From the NCBI RefSeq assembly GCF_900099605.1, contig NZ_FNDK01000006.1, positions 62,001 to 126,000 of the forward strand: a stretch of 64,000 nt of DNA, written 5' to 3'. The DNA comes from Alteribacillus persepolensis (lineage in GTDB: Bacteria > Bacillota > Bacilli > Bacillales > Marinococcaceae). The position numbers and the translations under genes are program-made. Position 1 is the stretch's first letter; each line of letters begins with the position of its first letter. The notes beneath the pieces are model-generated. The model saw only the letters and a list, made by a program, of their open reading frames with translations, did no database searches and was not told where the DNA came from. Shown in pieces: positions 17,715 through 25,708 of this stretch.

Positions 17715-17747
17715 AAGCCCTTCTAGGCATATCTAGAAGGGCTTTTG
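17715..17747 (+). terminator. Terminator downstream of the tRNA cluster
   Basis: A 12-bp perfect stem AAGCCCTTCTAG (17715–17726) with CTAGAAGGGCTT (17733–17744), 6-nt loop and short T run. Confidence 0.8.
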
Positions 17748-17925
17748 TATGTGTGAAAACCGGATAAGCGAACAGGGCGGAAGACTGTGCGAAAACAAAG
17801 GCCTGTCTTACGGGATGAAGCAATTGATACATGAGACGATGTTTTTCGGTTAGGGATTCATGTAAAACACGCCAAAATTTAAAATTTCGAGCCTTGCTTA
17901 ATTATGAGACACCCATCAAGAGACT

Positions 17926-18034
17926 GAGGCCATGTCCGAAGAAAGCGTCCCGTCTGCAGCGATGCGTTCGAAAACAGCAGCTTCTGCGGTGGCAAGGACA
18001 GTGGTTGAGCGGGTTTCTCCACCCCCGTTTTTCT
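17926..18034 (+). repeat. Dispersed repeat B, copy 2 (3' half only)
   Basis: Contains the B-type core GAAAGCGTCCCGTCTGCAGC and the end …GTGGTTGAGCGGGTTTCTC…CCGTTTTTCTTG. The terminal hairpin is decayed relative to B1 and B3. The 5' half is absent. Confidence 0.65.
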
Positions 18035-18088
18035 TGTTGGAAAACCTCTGTCTCTGCTGAAGAATATATGTCATTTTTTTGTGTCGAT

Positions 18089-18114
18089 GTTTAAAACATG
18101 CTGCGGAGGGGTAA
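18089..18114 (+). promoter_or_regulatory. Candidate sigma-B promoter for sodA
   Basis: GTTTAA (18089–18094), 14 nt, then GGGTAA (18109–18114) matches the general-stress sigma-B consensus GTTTAA–N12-14–GGGTAT at 11 of 12 positions, about 180 nt before sodA. No sigB gene is in the window. Confidence 0.5.
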
Positions 18115-18291
18115 GAGAAAACTGGTGTTGTTTCAAGGAATTTCGTATTTCTTGAAAAGACTTATAGAATTTGGTAACGTAAAAAATGGCAGACTTGTGA
18201 AGCGGAGACGTTTTATAAGTGATCGCTTTAAATCAAGAGTTACGCAGCCAAGAACAAACACCAACAATTATTTTGAAGGAGGAGTTATACT

Positions 18292-18903
18292 ATGGCAAAT
18301 CATCAACTACCAGAATTACCTTATGCACCAAATGCTCTTGAGCCTCATATTGATGAAGAAACCATGAACATTCACCATGGAAAACACCACAACACGTATG
18401 TAACAAAATTAAACGCAGCGTTAGAAGGTCATGATGACTTGGCTGCCAAAGATGTAGATGAACTTATTAGTGATTTGAATGCACTTCCAGACAGCATCCG
18501 TACTGCTGTACGCAATAACGGAGGCGGTCACTCTAACCACTCTCTATTCTGGCAAATTCTAAGCCCGAATGGCGGCGGCGAACCTAGCGGAGAGCTTGCT
18601 GATGCTATCGCCAGCAAATTTGGCAGCGTTGATAAGTTCAAAGAAGAATTTAAAAACACTGCACTAGGCCGTTTTGGTTCCGGCTGGGCTTGGCTTGTTG
18701 TAAACAATGGGGAGCTTGAAGTGCAAGATACACTGAACCAAGATTCCCCACTTATGGAAGGAAAAACACCAATTCTTGGTATCGATGTATGGGAGCATGC
18801 GTATTACTTAAAATATCAAAACCGTCGTCCAGATTACGTAGAAGCATTCTGGAATGTTGTAAATTGGGACGAAGTAGCAAAGCGTTACAGCGAAGCTAAA
18901 TAA
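18292..18903 (+). CDS. sodA: Superoxide dismutase, Mn/Fe family
   Basis: Converts superoxide to oxygen and hydrogen peroxide in the cytoplasm. The 203-residue sequence has the N-terminal helical hairpin with [13 protein letters not shown] (first metal-ligand His28), the helix [12 protein letters not shown] (second His), and the C-terminal signature [13 protein letters not shown] (Asp and His ligands). The Gly-Gly and Trp pattern fits Mn-preferring Bacillus SodA. Start ATG follows GAAGGAGGAG. A candidate sigma-B promoter lies upstream, and a strong terminator follows. Confidence 0.98.
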   Translation: MANHQLPELPYAPNALEPHIDEETMNIHHGKHHNTYVTKLNAALEGHDDLAAKDVDELISDLNALPDSIRTAVRNNGGGHSNHSLFWQILSPNGGGEPSGELADAIASKFGSVDKFKEEFKNTALGRFGSGWAWLVVNNGELEVQDTLNQDSPLMEGKTPILGIDVWEHAYYLKYQNRRPDYVEAFWNVVNWDEVAKRYSEAK

Positions 18904-18912
18904 TGACAATTC

Positions 18913-18941
18913 ACCCGCCGCTTTCAAGCGGCGGGTTTTTT
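18913..18941 (+). terminator. Terminator of sodA
   Basis: An 11-bp perfect GC-rich stem (18913–18923 with 18926–18936) followed by a T run. Confidence 0.92.
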
Positions 18942-18942
18942 G

Positions 18943-19080
18943 TAAGGTAAGAAAATATAAAAGTTTGGCGTTTTCATTGTTCAGCGCAAGTGCCTGCTCG
19001 CTCGAAGTTCCTTCGATCCCACGATGGAAAGCAAAGATCAGCTTTCCATGTGCCGGCCCTCCAGGACTTGTCGCTTTTCT
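18943..19080 (+). repeat. Dispersed repeat A, copy 2 (A2)
   Basis: Begins GTAAGGTAAGAAAATATAAA. Outer arms AGCGCAAGTGCCT (18983–18995) and AGGACTTGTCGCT (19063–19075) are partly decayed, while the inner arms ATGGAAAGC (19024–19032) and GCTTTCCAT (19041–19049) pair perfectly. Repeat C1 follows directly. Confidence 0.75.
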
Positions 19081-19089
19081 GTGTGGACA

Positions 19090-19335
19090 GCTCCTTTTTA
19101 CACTGATAGGAAAATATATCATGTCAGTACGGATGAATTGTCGACGTTGTTGAAATTTTTTAACATGCAGCATGAGCACAATGAGGCACTCATCTGTACC
19201 GAAAAGCTCGGCGCTGACCAAGCTTTTGGTATACTCTGGGGCAAATTTACCTTTGTTAAAGGATAAAGAAGAGAAACATGGTGGCTTCTGCCATAAGAGC
19301 TTAGCAGGCAGTCGAATTTTCTAGTCAGGTGTTTC
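19090..19335 (+). repeat. Dispersed repeat C, copy 1 (C1)
   Basis: Starts TTTTTACACTGATA…CATGTCAG, an imperfect hairpin shared with C2 at 30732. The 3' segment (19252–19325) resembles C2 closely around AAAGGATAA and GGCTTCtGCCATAAG. It lies between A2 and yqgE. Confidence 0.65.
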
Positions 19336-19566
19336 AATAGAAACACTCGTGTCTTCCTGCCGGAATGACAGCAGATGGAGGTTTCACAGGAAGAGGCTTT
19401 TGCTTGCGGTAATTGAACAGAGAGAAGTCTTTGCTAAGGTACTCACGTGGCAATACAGGGGCCGGGAGATTTTTTATTTAAAAAATTGCGAATAGTTGCA
19501 GCGAATATTGCAGTGCATAGCCCGCTTGGCTTTGCGGCACAATATGGTCAAGGCGGGTGGGGCACG

Positions 19567-20850
19567 ATGGCGAAGTCAATTGCAAAAATATTTCTTGGAG
19601 ATGTTCATGTAACAAAAAATTTAGTGTTGTTATTAGTTATTGGTGGATTATATGCCATATCGATAGCTTTGTCGAATACCTTTGTTAATATTTTTTTATG
19701 GAAACAATCGGGAGAAGTAAGCGATATTGCGCTATATCAGTTAGCTTCGGTGGCAACCCAGCCGGTTGCATTTTTAATTGCAGGATATATATCAAAAAAA
19801 GCAGACCGAATTATCTCTTTGCGGTTAGGCGTGTTTATATTAACCGCCTTTTATTTAACTGTTCTGTTTGCAGGTGACAAAGCAGATAATATTTTGGTGT
19901 TATTAGGTATTTTACTCGGTATGGGGTTTGGGTTTTACTGGCTTGGATATAATGTGCTTACCTTTGAAATCACTGAACCTGATACTCGTGATTTTTTTAA
20001 TGGGTTTGCAGGTTTATTAACATCTTTTGCCGGTATGATTGGACCAATTAGTGCAGGGGCAATTATTACCTGGTTGCCGGATACGCGTGGATATGAAGCT
20101 ATCTTTTTTATATCTTTTGTTCTGTTTATTACGGCAGTGCTACTCAGCTTCAAAATGAAACACCGCCATGCAGAGGGTCCGTTAAGAGTAAATAAAGCTG
20201 TTGCAGAAATAAAGGAAAATACAGCCTGGCGAAAAGTGTTGTACTCGCATTTTATACAAGGTTTACGTGAAGGTATCTTTGTGTTTGTCATTGTTTTATG
20301 GGTTTATATGGCAACGAACAGTGAGCTTGCATTGGGAAGTTACGGTCTTGTGACGTCTGCTGTATCATTTGCTGGTTATTTTCTTGTTAGCCGTTTTTTG
20401 AAACCGTTTCAGCGCAAACGAGCTATTTTTATTGGCGGTATTTTGTTGTTCGGCGCGGTCTTTTTAATTGTGTTTAATCTTTCGTACCCGTTGTTGATGA
20501 CGTATGGAATTATTGTCTCCGCAGCTTATCCATTGCTGCTCGTGCCGTATGTGTCATTAACTTATGATGTATTAGGACAGGCAACAAGCGCTGGAGCAAT
20601 GAGAGTTGAATATTTAATCACAAAAGAGTGGTTTATTAATGGCGGCCGGGCAGCGTCTATTATACTGCTGCTCTTGGGAATTGCTATTTGGGATGATAAG
20701 CAGATTATTCCATTGTTAATGGTTATCTGTGGATCCGGACACTTTTTTATATACTTTTTAATTAGAGGCATTAAAATGAAAAGCATGCGAAACAAAAAAG
20801 ATGCTAACAGCGGCATGCCAGAAAACGGAGGAGGAGATTCTCTCAACTGA
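19567..20850 (+). CDS. yqgE: Major facilitator superfamily transporter YqgE
   Basis: A 427-residue membrane transporter with about twelve hydrophobic segments, similar to YqgE, whose substrate is not known. In B. subtilis it also lies between sodA and pbpA. The central cytoplasmic stretch (KMKHRHAEGPLRVNKAVAEIKEN) separates the two six-helix bundles, and GFYWLGYNVLTFEIT is characteristic. I chose ATG 19567 (MAKSIAKIF); the frame is open from 19447, but that extension overlaps repeat-flanking sequence and has no family resemblance. The ribosome binding site is weak (GGCGGGTGGGG). Confidence 0.8.
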   Translation: MAKSIAKIFLGDVHVTKNLVLLLVIGGLYAISIALSNTFVNIFLWKQSGEVSDIALYQLASVATQPVAFLIAGYISKKADRIISLRLGVFILTAFYLTVLFAGDKADNILVLLGILLGMGFGFYWLGYNVLTFEITEPDTRDFFNGFAGLLTSFAGMIGPISAGAIITWLPDTRGYEAIFFISFVLFITAVLLSFKMKHRHAEGPLRVNKAVAEIKENTAWRKVLYSHFIQGLREGIFVFVIVLWVYMATNSELALGSYGLVTSAVSFAGYFLVSRFLKPFQRKRAIFIGGILLFGAVFLIVFNLSYPLLMTYGIIVSAAYPLLLVPYVSLTYDVLGQATSAGAMRVEYLITKEWFINGGRAASIILLLLGIAIWDDKQIIPLLMVICGSGHFFIYFLIRGIKMKSMRNKKDANSGMPENGGGDSLN

Positions 20851-20868
20851 GAGGTTCTTCTCTTTTTT
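20830..20868 (+). terminator. Possible terminator of yqgE
   Basis: CTCTC–AACT–GAGAG with imperfect outer pairing and a T6 run, overlapping the stop codon. Confidence 0.4.
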
Positions 20869-20956
20869 GTACGTTTTAATATGTGCTAAAATATAACAGT
20901 GTTGTTTTCGGCTGTATGTTTAGCTAAGCCGGTAACCGCACATTACATAATATAAA

Positions 20957-20986
20957 TGACAGCATAGGTGAGTTCATAAGAGACAA
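20957..20986 (+). repeat. Short repeat-C fragment in the pbpA leader
   Basis: GACAGCATAGGTGAGTTCAT matches GTCAGCATAGGTGAGTCAT within C2 (30765–30785) nearly base for base. It ends a few bases before the pbpA ribosome binding site. A shorter match lies at 35566–35580. Confidence 0.5.
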
Positions 20987-21000
20987 GGGAGAGGAAAAGT

Positions 21001-23013
21001 GTGAAAAAGAAAAAGAATGGAACAACGGAAAAGAATGGCATACCTTTCCGGTTGAATGTTTTGTTTTTTGCTGTCTTTATCTTATTTTCAGCGTTGATTT
21101 TACGGCTTGGATTTATCCAAATTGTACAGGGTGATGAGTTCGAACGGGAACAGGAACAAACAAGCAGTGAAGCAGTGCGCATTGATGCACCACGCGGACT
21201 TATGTACGATAGAAACGGTGAACTTGTCGTAGACAATGAACTTGTTTTAACGCTTACATATACGAACGAACAAAGTGTTTCCGATGAAGAACGAATTCGA
21301 ATTGCGACAGAGTTAAGTGAAATTATTGAAGTGGACGACGATGACATAGAAAATATTCCAGAACGAGATTTAAAAGATTATTGGCTTGTTACTCATCCTG
21401 ATGAAGCGCTATCCCTTATTACACAAGAAGATCGAGATAGCGTCGAAGAAGATGAAGAGTTGTATCAGATCCAGCTGGATCGAATTTCAGACGAACAGTT
21501 GCAGGAATTAGATCCGCAGCGAGAAATTATAGCCATTTGGCGGGAGATGACGAGCGGATATTACGATTCTCCACAACGAATAAAAAAAGGGCTGGCCCAA
21601 GAAGAAGCGCACCGAATTAGTGAGCGTTTAGATGATTTGCCGGGGGTCGATATTTTACGAGATGCCAACCGGAACTATTTGTATGAGGATGCATTTCCGC
21701 GGTTTTTTGGACGGATTGGTTCCATTCCAAGAGAGAGTGTAGATCAATATTTAGCTAAAGGCTATGACCGTTCTGATGAGGTAGGGACGAGTTTTTTAGA
21801 ACAATACTATGAAGAAGCACTCCGCGGACAGAAAGGCGAAGTTTCTAATGACAGCCGGGAGGAAAGCAGCGGCAGCCGAGGGCACGATCTTGTTCTGTCT
21901 GTTGATATGGCGCTGCAGCAAGAAGTTGAAACGATTATTGATAACGAAGTCGACAGCGCAGCCGGGAGCTTTATTAATGACAAAAGTGCATATGTGGTCA
22001 TGATGGAGCCAGACACGGGAGAATTGTTAGCTGTTGCCGGATATTCTGATCAAATTGGAACGATTGCCAGCTCCTTTGAAATGGGTTCGACCGTCAAACC
22101 TGCGACAGTACTGCTAGGGCTTGAAACAGGTGTTATTAGTGAACATACGGTTGTATACGACAGAACGATCAATTTGCCATCGACACCGCCAATCAGCTCG
22201 GTATCTGCCTTAGGGCCTGTTAATTATTTATCTGCACTCGAACGCTCATCCAATGTTTATATGGCACACATAGCTATGGAGATGGCTGGTTATCAGTACG
22301 GTGTTAGTCAAACATGGAATGTGGCGCAATACAACAAAGCATATGATACATTTCGTTATTATTACGAACAATTTGGTTTAGGAGTGGAGACCGGTATTGA
22401 TCTCCCTTATGAAACAACAGGAATCAATGGAGGGAATCAAAGTCCTGGTAACTTGCTTTATTTAAGTTTTGGACAGTTTGATACCTACACCCCGATGCAG
22501 CTTGCTCAATACACAGCGGCTATTGCAAACGATGGGTATCGCATGAAACCGCAGCTAGTCAAACAAATCCGTGAACCAAACGCGGATAAATCAGAGCTTG
22601 GCGCAGTACGCCAGCAATTTGAACCAACTGTTTTAAATAAAGTTGATATTGATGAGCGCTATATTCATATGGCCCAACAAGGGATGTGGCGTGTAGTAAA
22701 TGGCAGCAGGGGAACAGCCAGGTCCTATTTTAATAATACAGATTATGTGGCTGCTGGAAAAACGGGGACTGCCGAAATAACAGTTCGCAGGGAAGGTACT
22801 GATAACTATGTAGATGGAAACAATCAGGCATTCATCGGTTATGCCCCATATGACGATCCTGAAGTTGCCATTGCTGTCATTGTCCCTAATGTATACGTAA
22901 GCGGAACGAGCGGGATTGCTAATAGAATCGCGCGGAGTTCGCTTGATGCCTATTTTGATTTGAAAGAGGAGCGTCCAGACATTGAACCGGCAGGAGAGGA
23001 AACATCTGAATAA
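21001..23013 (+). CDS. pbpA: Class B penicillin-binding protein, PbpA/PBP2 type
   Basis: A membrane-anchored DD-transpeptidase that cross-links peptidoglycan, of the rod-shape PBP2 subgroup. It has one N-terminal transmembrane helix (residues ~17–37), a long dimerisation domain (~40–300) and the transpeptidase domain. The active-site motifs are all present: S363-T-V-K366, S416-S-N418 and K587-T-G589. The 670-residue length is normal. Start GTG 21001 follows GGGAGAGG. Linked to yqgE and yqzCD as in B. subtilis, but the pstSCAB genes that follow it there are absent. Confidence 0.95.
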   Translation: MKKKKNGTTEKNGIPFRLNVLFFAVFILFSALILRLGFIQIVQGDEFEREQEQTSSEAVRIDAPRGLMYDRNGELVVDNELVLTLTYTNEQSVSDEERIRIATELSEIIEVDDDDIENIPERDLKDYWLVTHPDEALSLITQEDRDSVEEDEELYQIQLDRISDEQLQELDPQREIIAIWREMTSGYYDSPQRIKKGLAQEEAHRISERLDDLPGVDILRDANRNYLYEDAFPRFFGRIGSIPRESVDQYLAKGYDRSDEVGTSFLEQYYEEALRGQKGEVSNDSREESSGSRGHDLVLSVDMALQQEVETIIDNEVDSAAGSFINDKSAYVVMMEPDTGELLAVAGYSDQIGTIASSFEMGSTVKPATVLLGLETGVISEHTVVYDRTINLPSTPPISSVSALGPVNYLSALERSSNVYMAHIAMEMAGYQYGVSQTWNVAQYNKAYDTFRYYYEQFGLGVETGIDLPYETTGINGGNQSPGNLLYLSFGQFDTYTPMQLAQYTAAIANDGYRMKPQLVKQIREPNADKSELGAVRQQFEPTVLNKVDIDERYIHMAQQGMWRVVNGSRGTARSYFNNTDYVAAGKTGTAEITVRREGTDNYVDGNNQAFIGYAPYDDPEVAIAVIVPNVYVSGTSGIANRIARSSLDAYFDLKEERPDIEPAGEETSE

Positions 23014-23029
23014 GAAAAAGCGGCAAAAA

Positions 23030-23070
23030 GAAAGCTGCCAGCGTATTTTCACGCTGTTGCAGCTTTTTTA
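23030..23070. terminator. Bidirectional terminator between pbpA and yqzC
   Basis: AAAGCTGCCAGCGT pairs with ACGCTGTTGCAGCTTT around a 6-nt loop, between two convergent stop codons. Confidence 0.85.
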
Positions 23071-23547
23071 ATTCGTAATGCTGGTAATGATTTCTTCTGC
23101 TGTCATATTACTATGTAAATCATAAAATCCTGCTTGAATGGAAGTTGCTGCTTCTTGTTCGCGTAAGCTGTTTTCAAAAGCTGCGACATCATCAATCAGC
23201 TTCAGCCTCTGTAATATGGCTGCTGTCTCACTGCTTGTCATGCCGCTTTCGATGTGCAGGACAGCTTGATAAGGGGGTTCTTCGTATTTTTCGTCTGTAT
23301 CGCTGTTACTCGATGTTGACGCTGTATTTGTTTTTTCTGCTACGACATACCCCCCTTGTTCCAGCAAAGAAATCATATTGTCTTCGCTCATATCTGCTGC
23401 AGCTGAACCAGCGTTTTCTTGTGGAGCAGGATGAGTGGAAGCAGAGGTCTTCCCTTGGTCAACAGCGAAAAGCCATTGGTATATTAATACAATACAAGCT
23501 GCGGTAAACCAGCCTGCGGCAAACATCCGTATGCCGTATTTATTCAT
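23068..23547 (-). CDS. yqzC: MltG/YceG-like membrane protein YqzC
   Basis: A 159-residue protein with one N-terminal membrane helix (MFAAGWFTAACIVLIYQWLF), a low-complexity linker and a C-terminal domain resembling the LysM-like part of the YceG family (LHIESGMTSSETAAILQRLKLIDDVAAFENSL). It lacks the catalytic glutamate domain of full-length MltG, so it is probably not a transglycosylase. Start ATG 23547 overlaps the end of yqzD by 8 nt; an upstream GTG at 23559 is possible. Same yqzD–yqzC pair as in B. subtilis. Confidence 0.72.
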   Translation of the reverse strand: MNKYGIRMFAAGWFTAACIVLIYQWLFAVDQGKTSASTHPAPQENAGSAAADMSEDNMISLLEQGGYVVAEKTNTASTSSNSDTDEKYEEPPYQAVLHIESGMTSSETAAILQRLKLIDDVAAFENSLREQEAATSIQAGFYDLHSNMTAEEIITSITN

Positions 23548-23887
23548 TCGCCCCACCACCTTTAAGGTATGGTTTTAACAAATGTCTTGCCTCATCTTCG
23601 GTTATGTGCATGATTTCAGCAATGTCTTGAATACTCATGTTCTGCTGGTAGTATTGACTGGCTTCCTTTTTTAATGATTCGTGCGAATGAAATGAAACAG
23701 GTACTTGAGCAGAGGTTAATAATTCTTCCTCTAAGCGGTTGATTCTTTGTTTTAACTGGTACATTTCTCCCATTGTATGAAGCGATACTTCTTCAATGTC
23801 TTCTTTTGTTGCTGGGGTTTTTAGTAAAAAGGATATACCAAATAAGAAAAGGCTGACGCCAAATAAGGTAATGAGTAGCCACTCCAT
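23540..23887 (-). CDS. yqzD: YqzD-like membrane protein with a helix-turn-helix-like tail
   Basis: A 115-residue protein: N-terminal transmembrane helix (WLLITLFGVSLFLFGISFLL), a coiled-coil segment (~40–62, MYQLKQRINRLEEELL) and a C-terminal segment SIQDIAEIMHITEDEARHLLKPYL that looks like a small HTH. It resembles B. subtilis YqzD in context. The start is ATG 23887, after GGAGG at 23894–23898; a longer frame upstream is unsupported. It overlaps yqzC, indicating translational coupling. Function unknown. Confidence 0.7.
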   Translation of the reverse strand: MEWLLITLFGVSLFLFGISFLLKTPATKEDIEEVSLHTMGEMYQLKQRINRLEEELLTSAQVPVSFHSHESLKKEASQYYQQNMSIQDIAEIMHITEDEARHLLKPYLKGGGANE

Positions 23888-24074
23888 CTTGATTCCTCCA
23901 AATATTGTGTGAACTGTGAACAATTTCCTATCGACATTATACATTTTTTAGGGCTCAAGAAGAATATTCAATTGAAGAAAACAAGGTTTTTGTATGAAAA
24001 ACTTGATAGCAGTACGTGTATTTGCTATTATTGTTAAGTATGAATGAAGATGAAAGATGGGGAGGGAATGCGTC

Positions 24075-24224
24075 ATGCGTGTACAAGTAACGTTAGCTTG
24101 CACAGAGACAGGCGATCGAAATTATATTACGTCAAAAAACAAACGTAAAAACCCAGAACGCATTGAACTAAGAAAATTTAGTCCGCGATTGAACAAATAC
24201 ACTTTGCATCGCGAAACAAAATAA
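24075..24224 (+). CDS. rpmG: 50S ribosomal protein L33 (cysteine-poor form)
   Basis: A 49-residue protein with sequence [20 protein letters not shown] at the start and ending in [10 protein letters not shown], clearly L33 of the large ribosomal subunit. It retains a single cysteine and lacks the paired CxxC motifs of the zinc-ribbon form, so it should be zinc-independent. Position just upstream of yqgN matches B. subtilis rpmGA. The start ATG 24075 follows GGGGAGGG. No Zur box is visible upstream, so zinc control of this copy is not supported. A terminator follows. Confidence 0.95.
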   Translation: MRVQVTLACTETGDRNYITSKNKRKNPERIELRKFSPRLNKYTLHRETK

Positions 24225-24254
24225 GCAGAAGGAGCATGCTCCTCTGCTTTTTTT
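24225..24254 (+). terminator. Terminator of rpmG
   Basis: GCAGAAGGAGCA pairs with TGCTCCTCTGC with one bulge, followed by T8, immediately after the stop codon. Confidence 0.88.
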
Positions 24255-24255
24255 A

Positions 24256-24510
24256 GAAGGTAAGAAAGTATATGTGTTTATTGCTATTTTAAAGGTGTTT
24301 CGTCTATAAGCCATCCGAAGCGGGAGCGGAAGACGGACGGCTTCAGCGGGAACAGCATGAGGTGAAGAATCTGCAGAACGGGGCCGTTCGAGGATACGAA
24401 GGCCATGTCTGTGGAAAGCGTCCCGTCTGTAGCAGATGCGTTCGAAAGCAGCAGCTTCTACGGGTGACAAGGACGGTGGTTGAGCGGGTTTCTCAACCAC
24501 CGTTTTTCTT
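24256..24510 (+). repeat. Dispersed repeat B, copy 3 (B3)
   Basis: The fullest B copy: 5' GAAGGTAAGAAAGTATATG, internal GCGGGAACAGCATGAG, GGAAAGCGTCCCGTC and a perfect 10-bp end hairpin GGTGGTTGAG (24475–24484) with CTCAACCACC (24492–24501) plus GTTTTT. The inner stem GACGG (24332–24336) with CCGTC (24423–24427) replaces a G–C pair of B1 with A–T. Confidence 0.78.
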
Positions 24511-24700
24511 ACACTGACAGGGAGCTTGGCAAAGATGAATCACCGAGATGGTCCACGTGTTAGAAAATCATCATGAGGGCAGCTGGACTGTCTTCTGCTT
24601 GTTTTTTGACCTTCAGAAATGTTTCAAGCTGTTAAAGGTGACAGTATCAGTTCGCTGTCTATACTTGGCAGCAAGCCAATATCATAGAAAAGGATAGAAG
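24508..24700 (+). repeat. Possible repeat C, copy 3 (C3, diverged)
   Basis: Starts CTTACACTGACAGG like C1 and C2 and directly follows B3, but the rest is only loosely similar. It contains GTGACAGTATCAGTTCGCTGTC and a further short hairpin TTGGCAGCAAGCCAA before the yqgN ribosome binding site. Confidence 0.4.
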
Positions 24701-24709
24701 AGGGAGCAT

Positions 24710-25270
24710 ATGGAAACAAAGCGTGATTTTCGTATACATACAAAACAGCAGTTTGAAAAACATTCAATATCTGATATTAAACAAAAAAGTAATCAAATAT
24801 ATGAGAACTTGTTTTTATGGGATTGCTGGAAAAAAGCTGCTAGTGTGGCTGTAACGATCGCAAGTCAGCATGAAATAGATACAAAGCCCATTATTGAAAA
24901 AGGCTGGGAACAAGGGAAGACAATTGCGTGTCCAAAAGTTATTCCGGACAAGCGAACGATGGAATTTTATCAAATTTCATCATTTCAGCAAACGCACAGC
25001 GACTATGCTGGCATTATGGCACCTGACCCAGAGGTTACTTCACGGATTTCTGCGGAATATTTTGACTTGGTTATTGTGCCAGGACTCGCATTTGATAAGG
25101 AAAAATACCGAATTGGTTTTGGCGGAGGATTTTATGACCGTTTCTTAGCCGGCACCTCTGTAACAACATGCGGTCTTGCTCTTGATTTTCAAGTATTTGA
25201 AACGATACCAAAAGAAGAGCATGATATCGCGTTAACAGCTCTAATAACAGAAGCTGAAATTGTTTATTAA
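24710..25270 (+). CDS. yqgN: 5-formyltetrahydrofolate cyclo-ligase
   Basis: Converts 5-formyl-THF to 5,10-methenyl-THF with ATP, returning folate to the one-carbon pool. The 186-residue protein ends with the family signature DLVIVPGLAFDKEKYRIGFGGGFYDRFL, the phosphate-binding loop. The internal KTIACPKVIPDKRTMEFYQI also fits. Start ATG 24710 follows GAAGAGGGAG. It is followed closely by a small membrane protein gene, as yqgO follows yqgN in B. subtilis. Confidence 0.92.
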   Translation: METKRDFRIHTKQQFEKHSISDIKQKSNQIYENLFLWDCWKKAASVAVTIASQHEIDTKPIIEKGWEQGKTIACPKVIPDKRTMEFYQISSFQQTHSDYAGIMAPDPEVTSRISAEYFDLVIVPGLAFDKEKYRIGFGGGFYDRFLAGTSVTTCGLALDFQVFETIPKEEHDIALTALITEAEIVY

Positions 25271-25332
25271 TATTAATATTGTATAAAATGAAGCCAGCCC
25301 GCAAACCATACAAGAAAAAAAGAGGGCGAGTT

Positions 25333-25518
25333 ATGGGTAAAAATTGGTTGACAATGATCGTTGTATTTTTGATTGTTTTTTTGTTTATGCAATTCCGACG
25401 ACGTTTGCTTCATTTCTTTTTGTTTAATCGGCCGCTGCGCCGAGTTGCGGTAACGATTGCTTTGCGTATTCCTATGGTACGTAAGTATATGCTGGCACCG
25501 TTTTCTAGAACTTCATAA
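25333..25518 (+). CDS. Small basic membrane protein (YqgO-like)
   Basis: A 61-residue protein with one hydrophobic helix (NWLTMIVVFLIVFLFMQF) followed by a very basic tail (RRRLLHFFLFNRPLRRVAVTIALRIPMVRKYM). Its position, 62 nt after the folate cyclo-ligase gene, corresponds to B. subtilis yqgO; I recognise it mainly by context. ATG 25333 follows GAGGGCGAG; the upstream extension from 25279 is not supported. Function unknown. Confidence 0.6.
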   Translation: MGKNWLTMIVVFLIVFLFMQFRRRLLHFFLFNRPLRRVAVTIALRIPMVRKYMLAPFSRTS

Positions 25519-25527
25519 AAGGTTTGA

Positions 25528-25567
25528 AAAAGGTCACCGTCTTTCTATAGACAGGGACCTTTTTTTC
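25528..25567 (+). terminator. Terminator after the yqgO-like gene
   Basis: AAAGGTCaCCGTCT pairs imperfectly with AGACaGGGACCTTT, followed by a T run. Confidence 0.75.
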
Positions 25568-25708
25568 ACTGCTAACCGAATTAGTTTCGATAAGAATGAT
25601 GAATTTGGTTTATAGTAATGAACGATGATGTTGACTTGCTAAAGGCGAAAATAGTCGCGGCAAAGGCACAGCCTTGTTATAATGAAGCGATGGGGGGAGG
25701 AGCTGCCT

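Noticed and set aside
17831-18367. Open frames of 87–89 codons before sodA
   Set aside because: They run through repeat B2 and into sodA in another frame, without start sites; sodA itself explains the coding signal.
24168-24500. A 110-codon minus-strand frame after rpmG
   Set aside because: It is wholly within repeat B3 and rpmG antisense; frame openness follows from the repeat's GC-rich composition.
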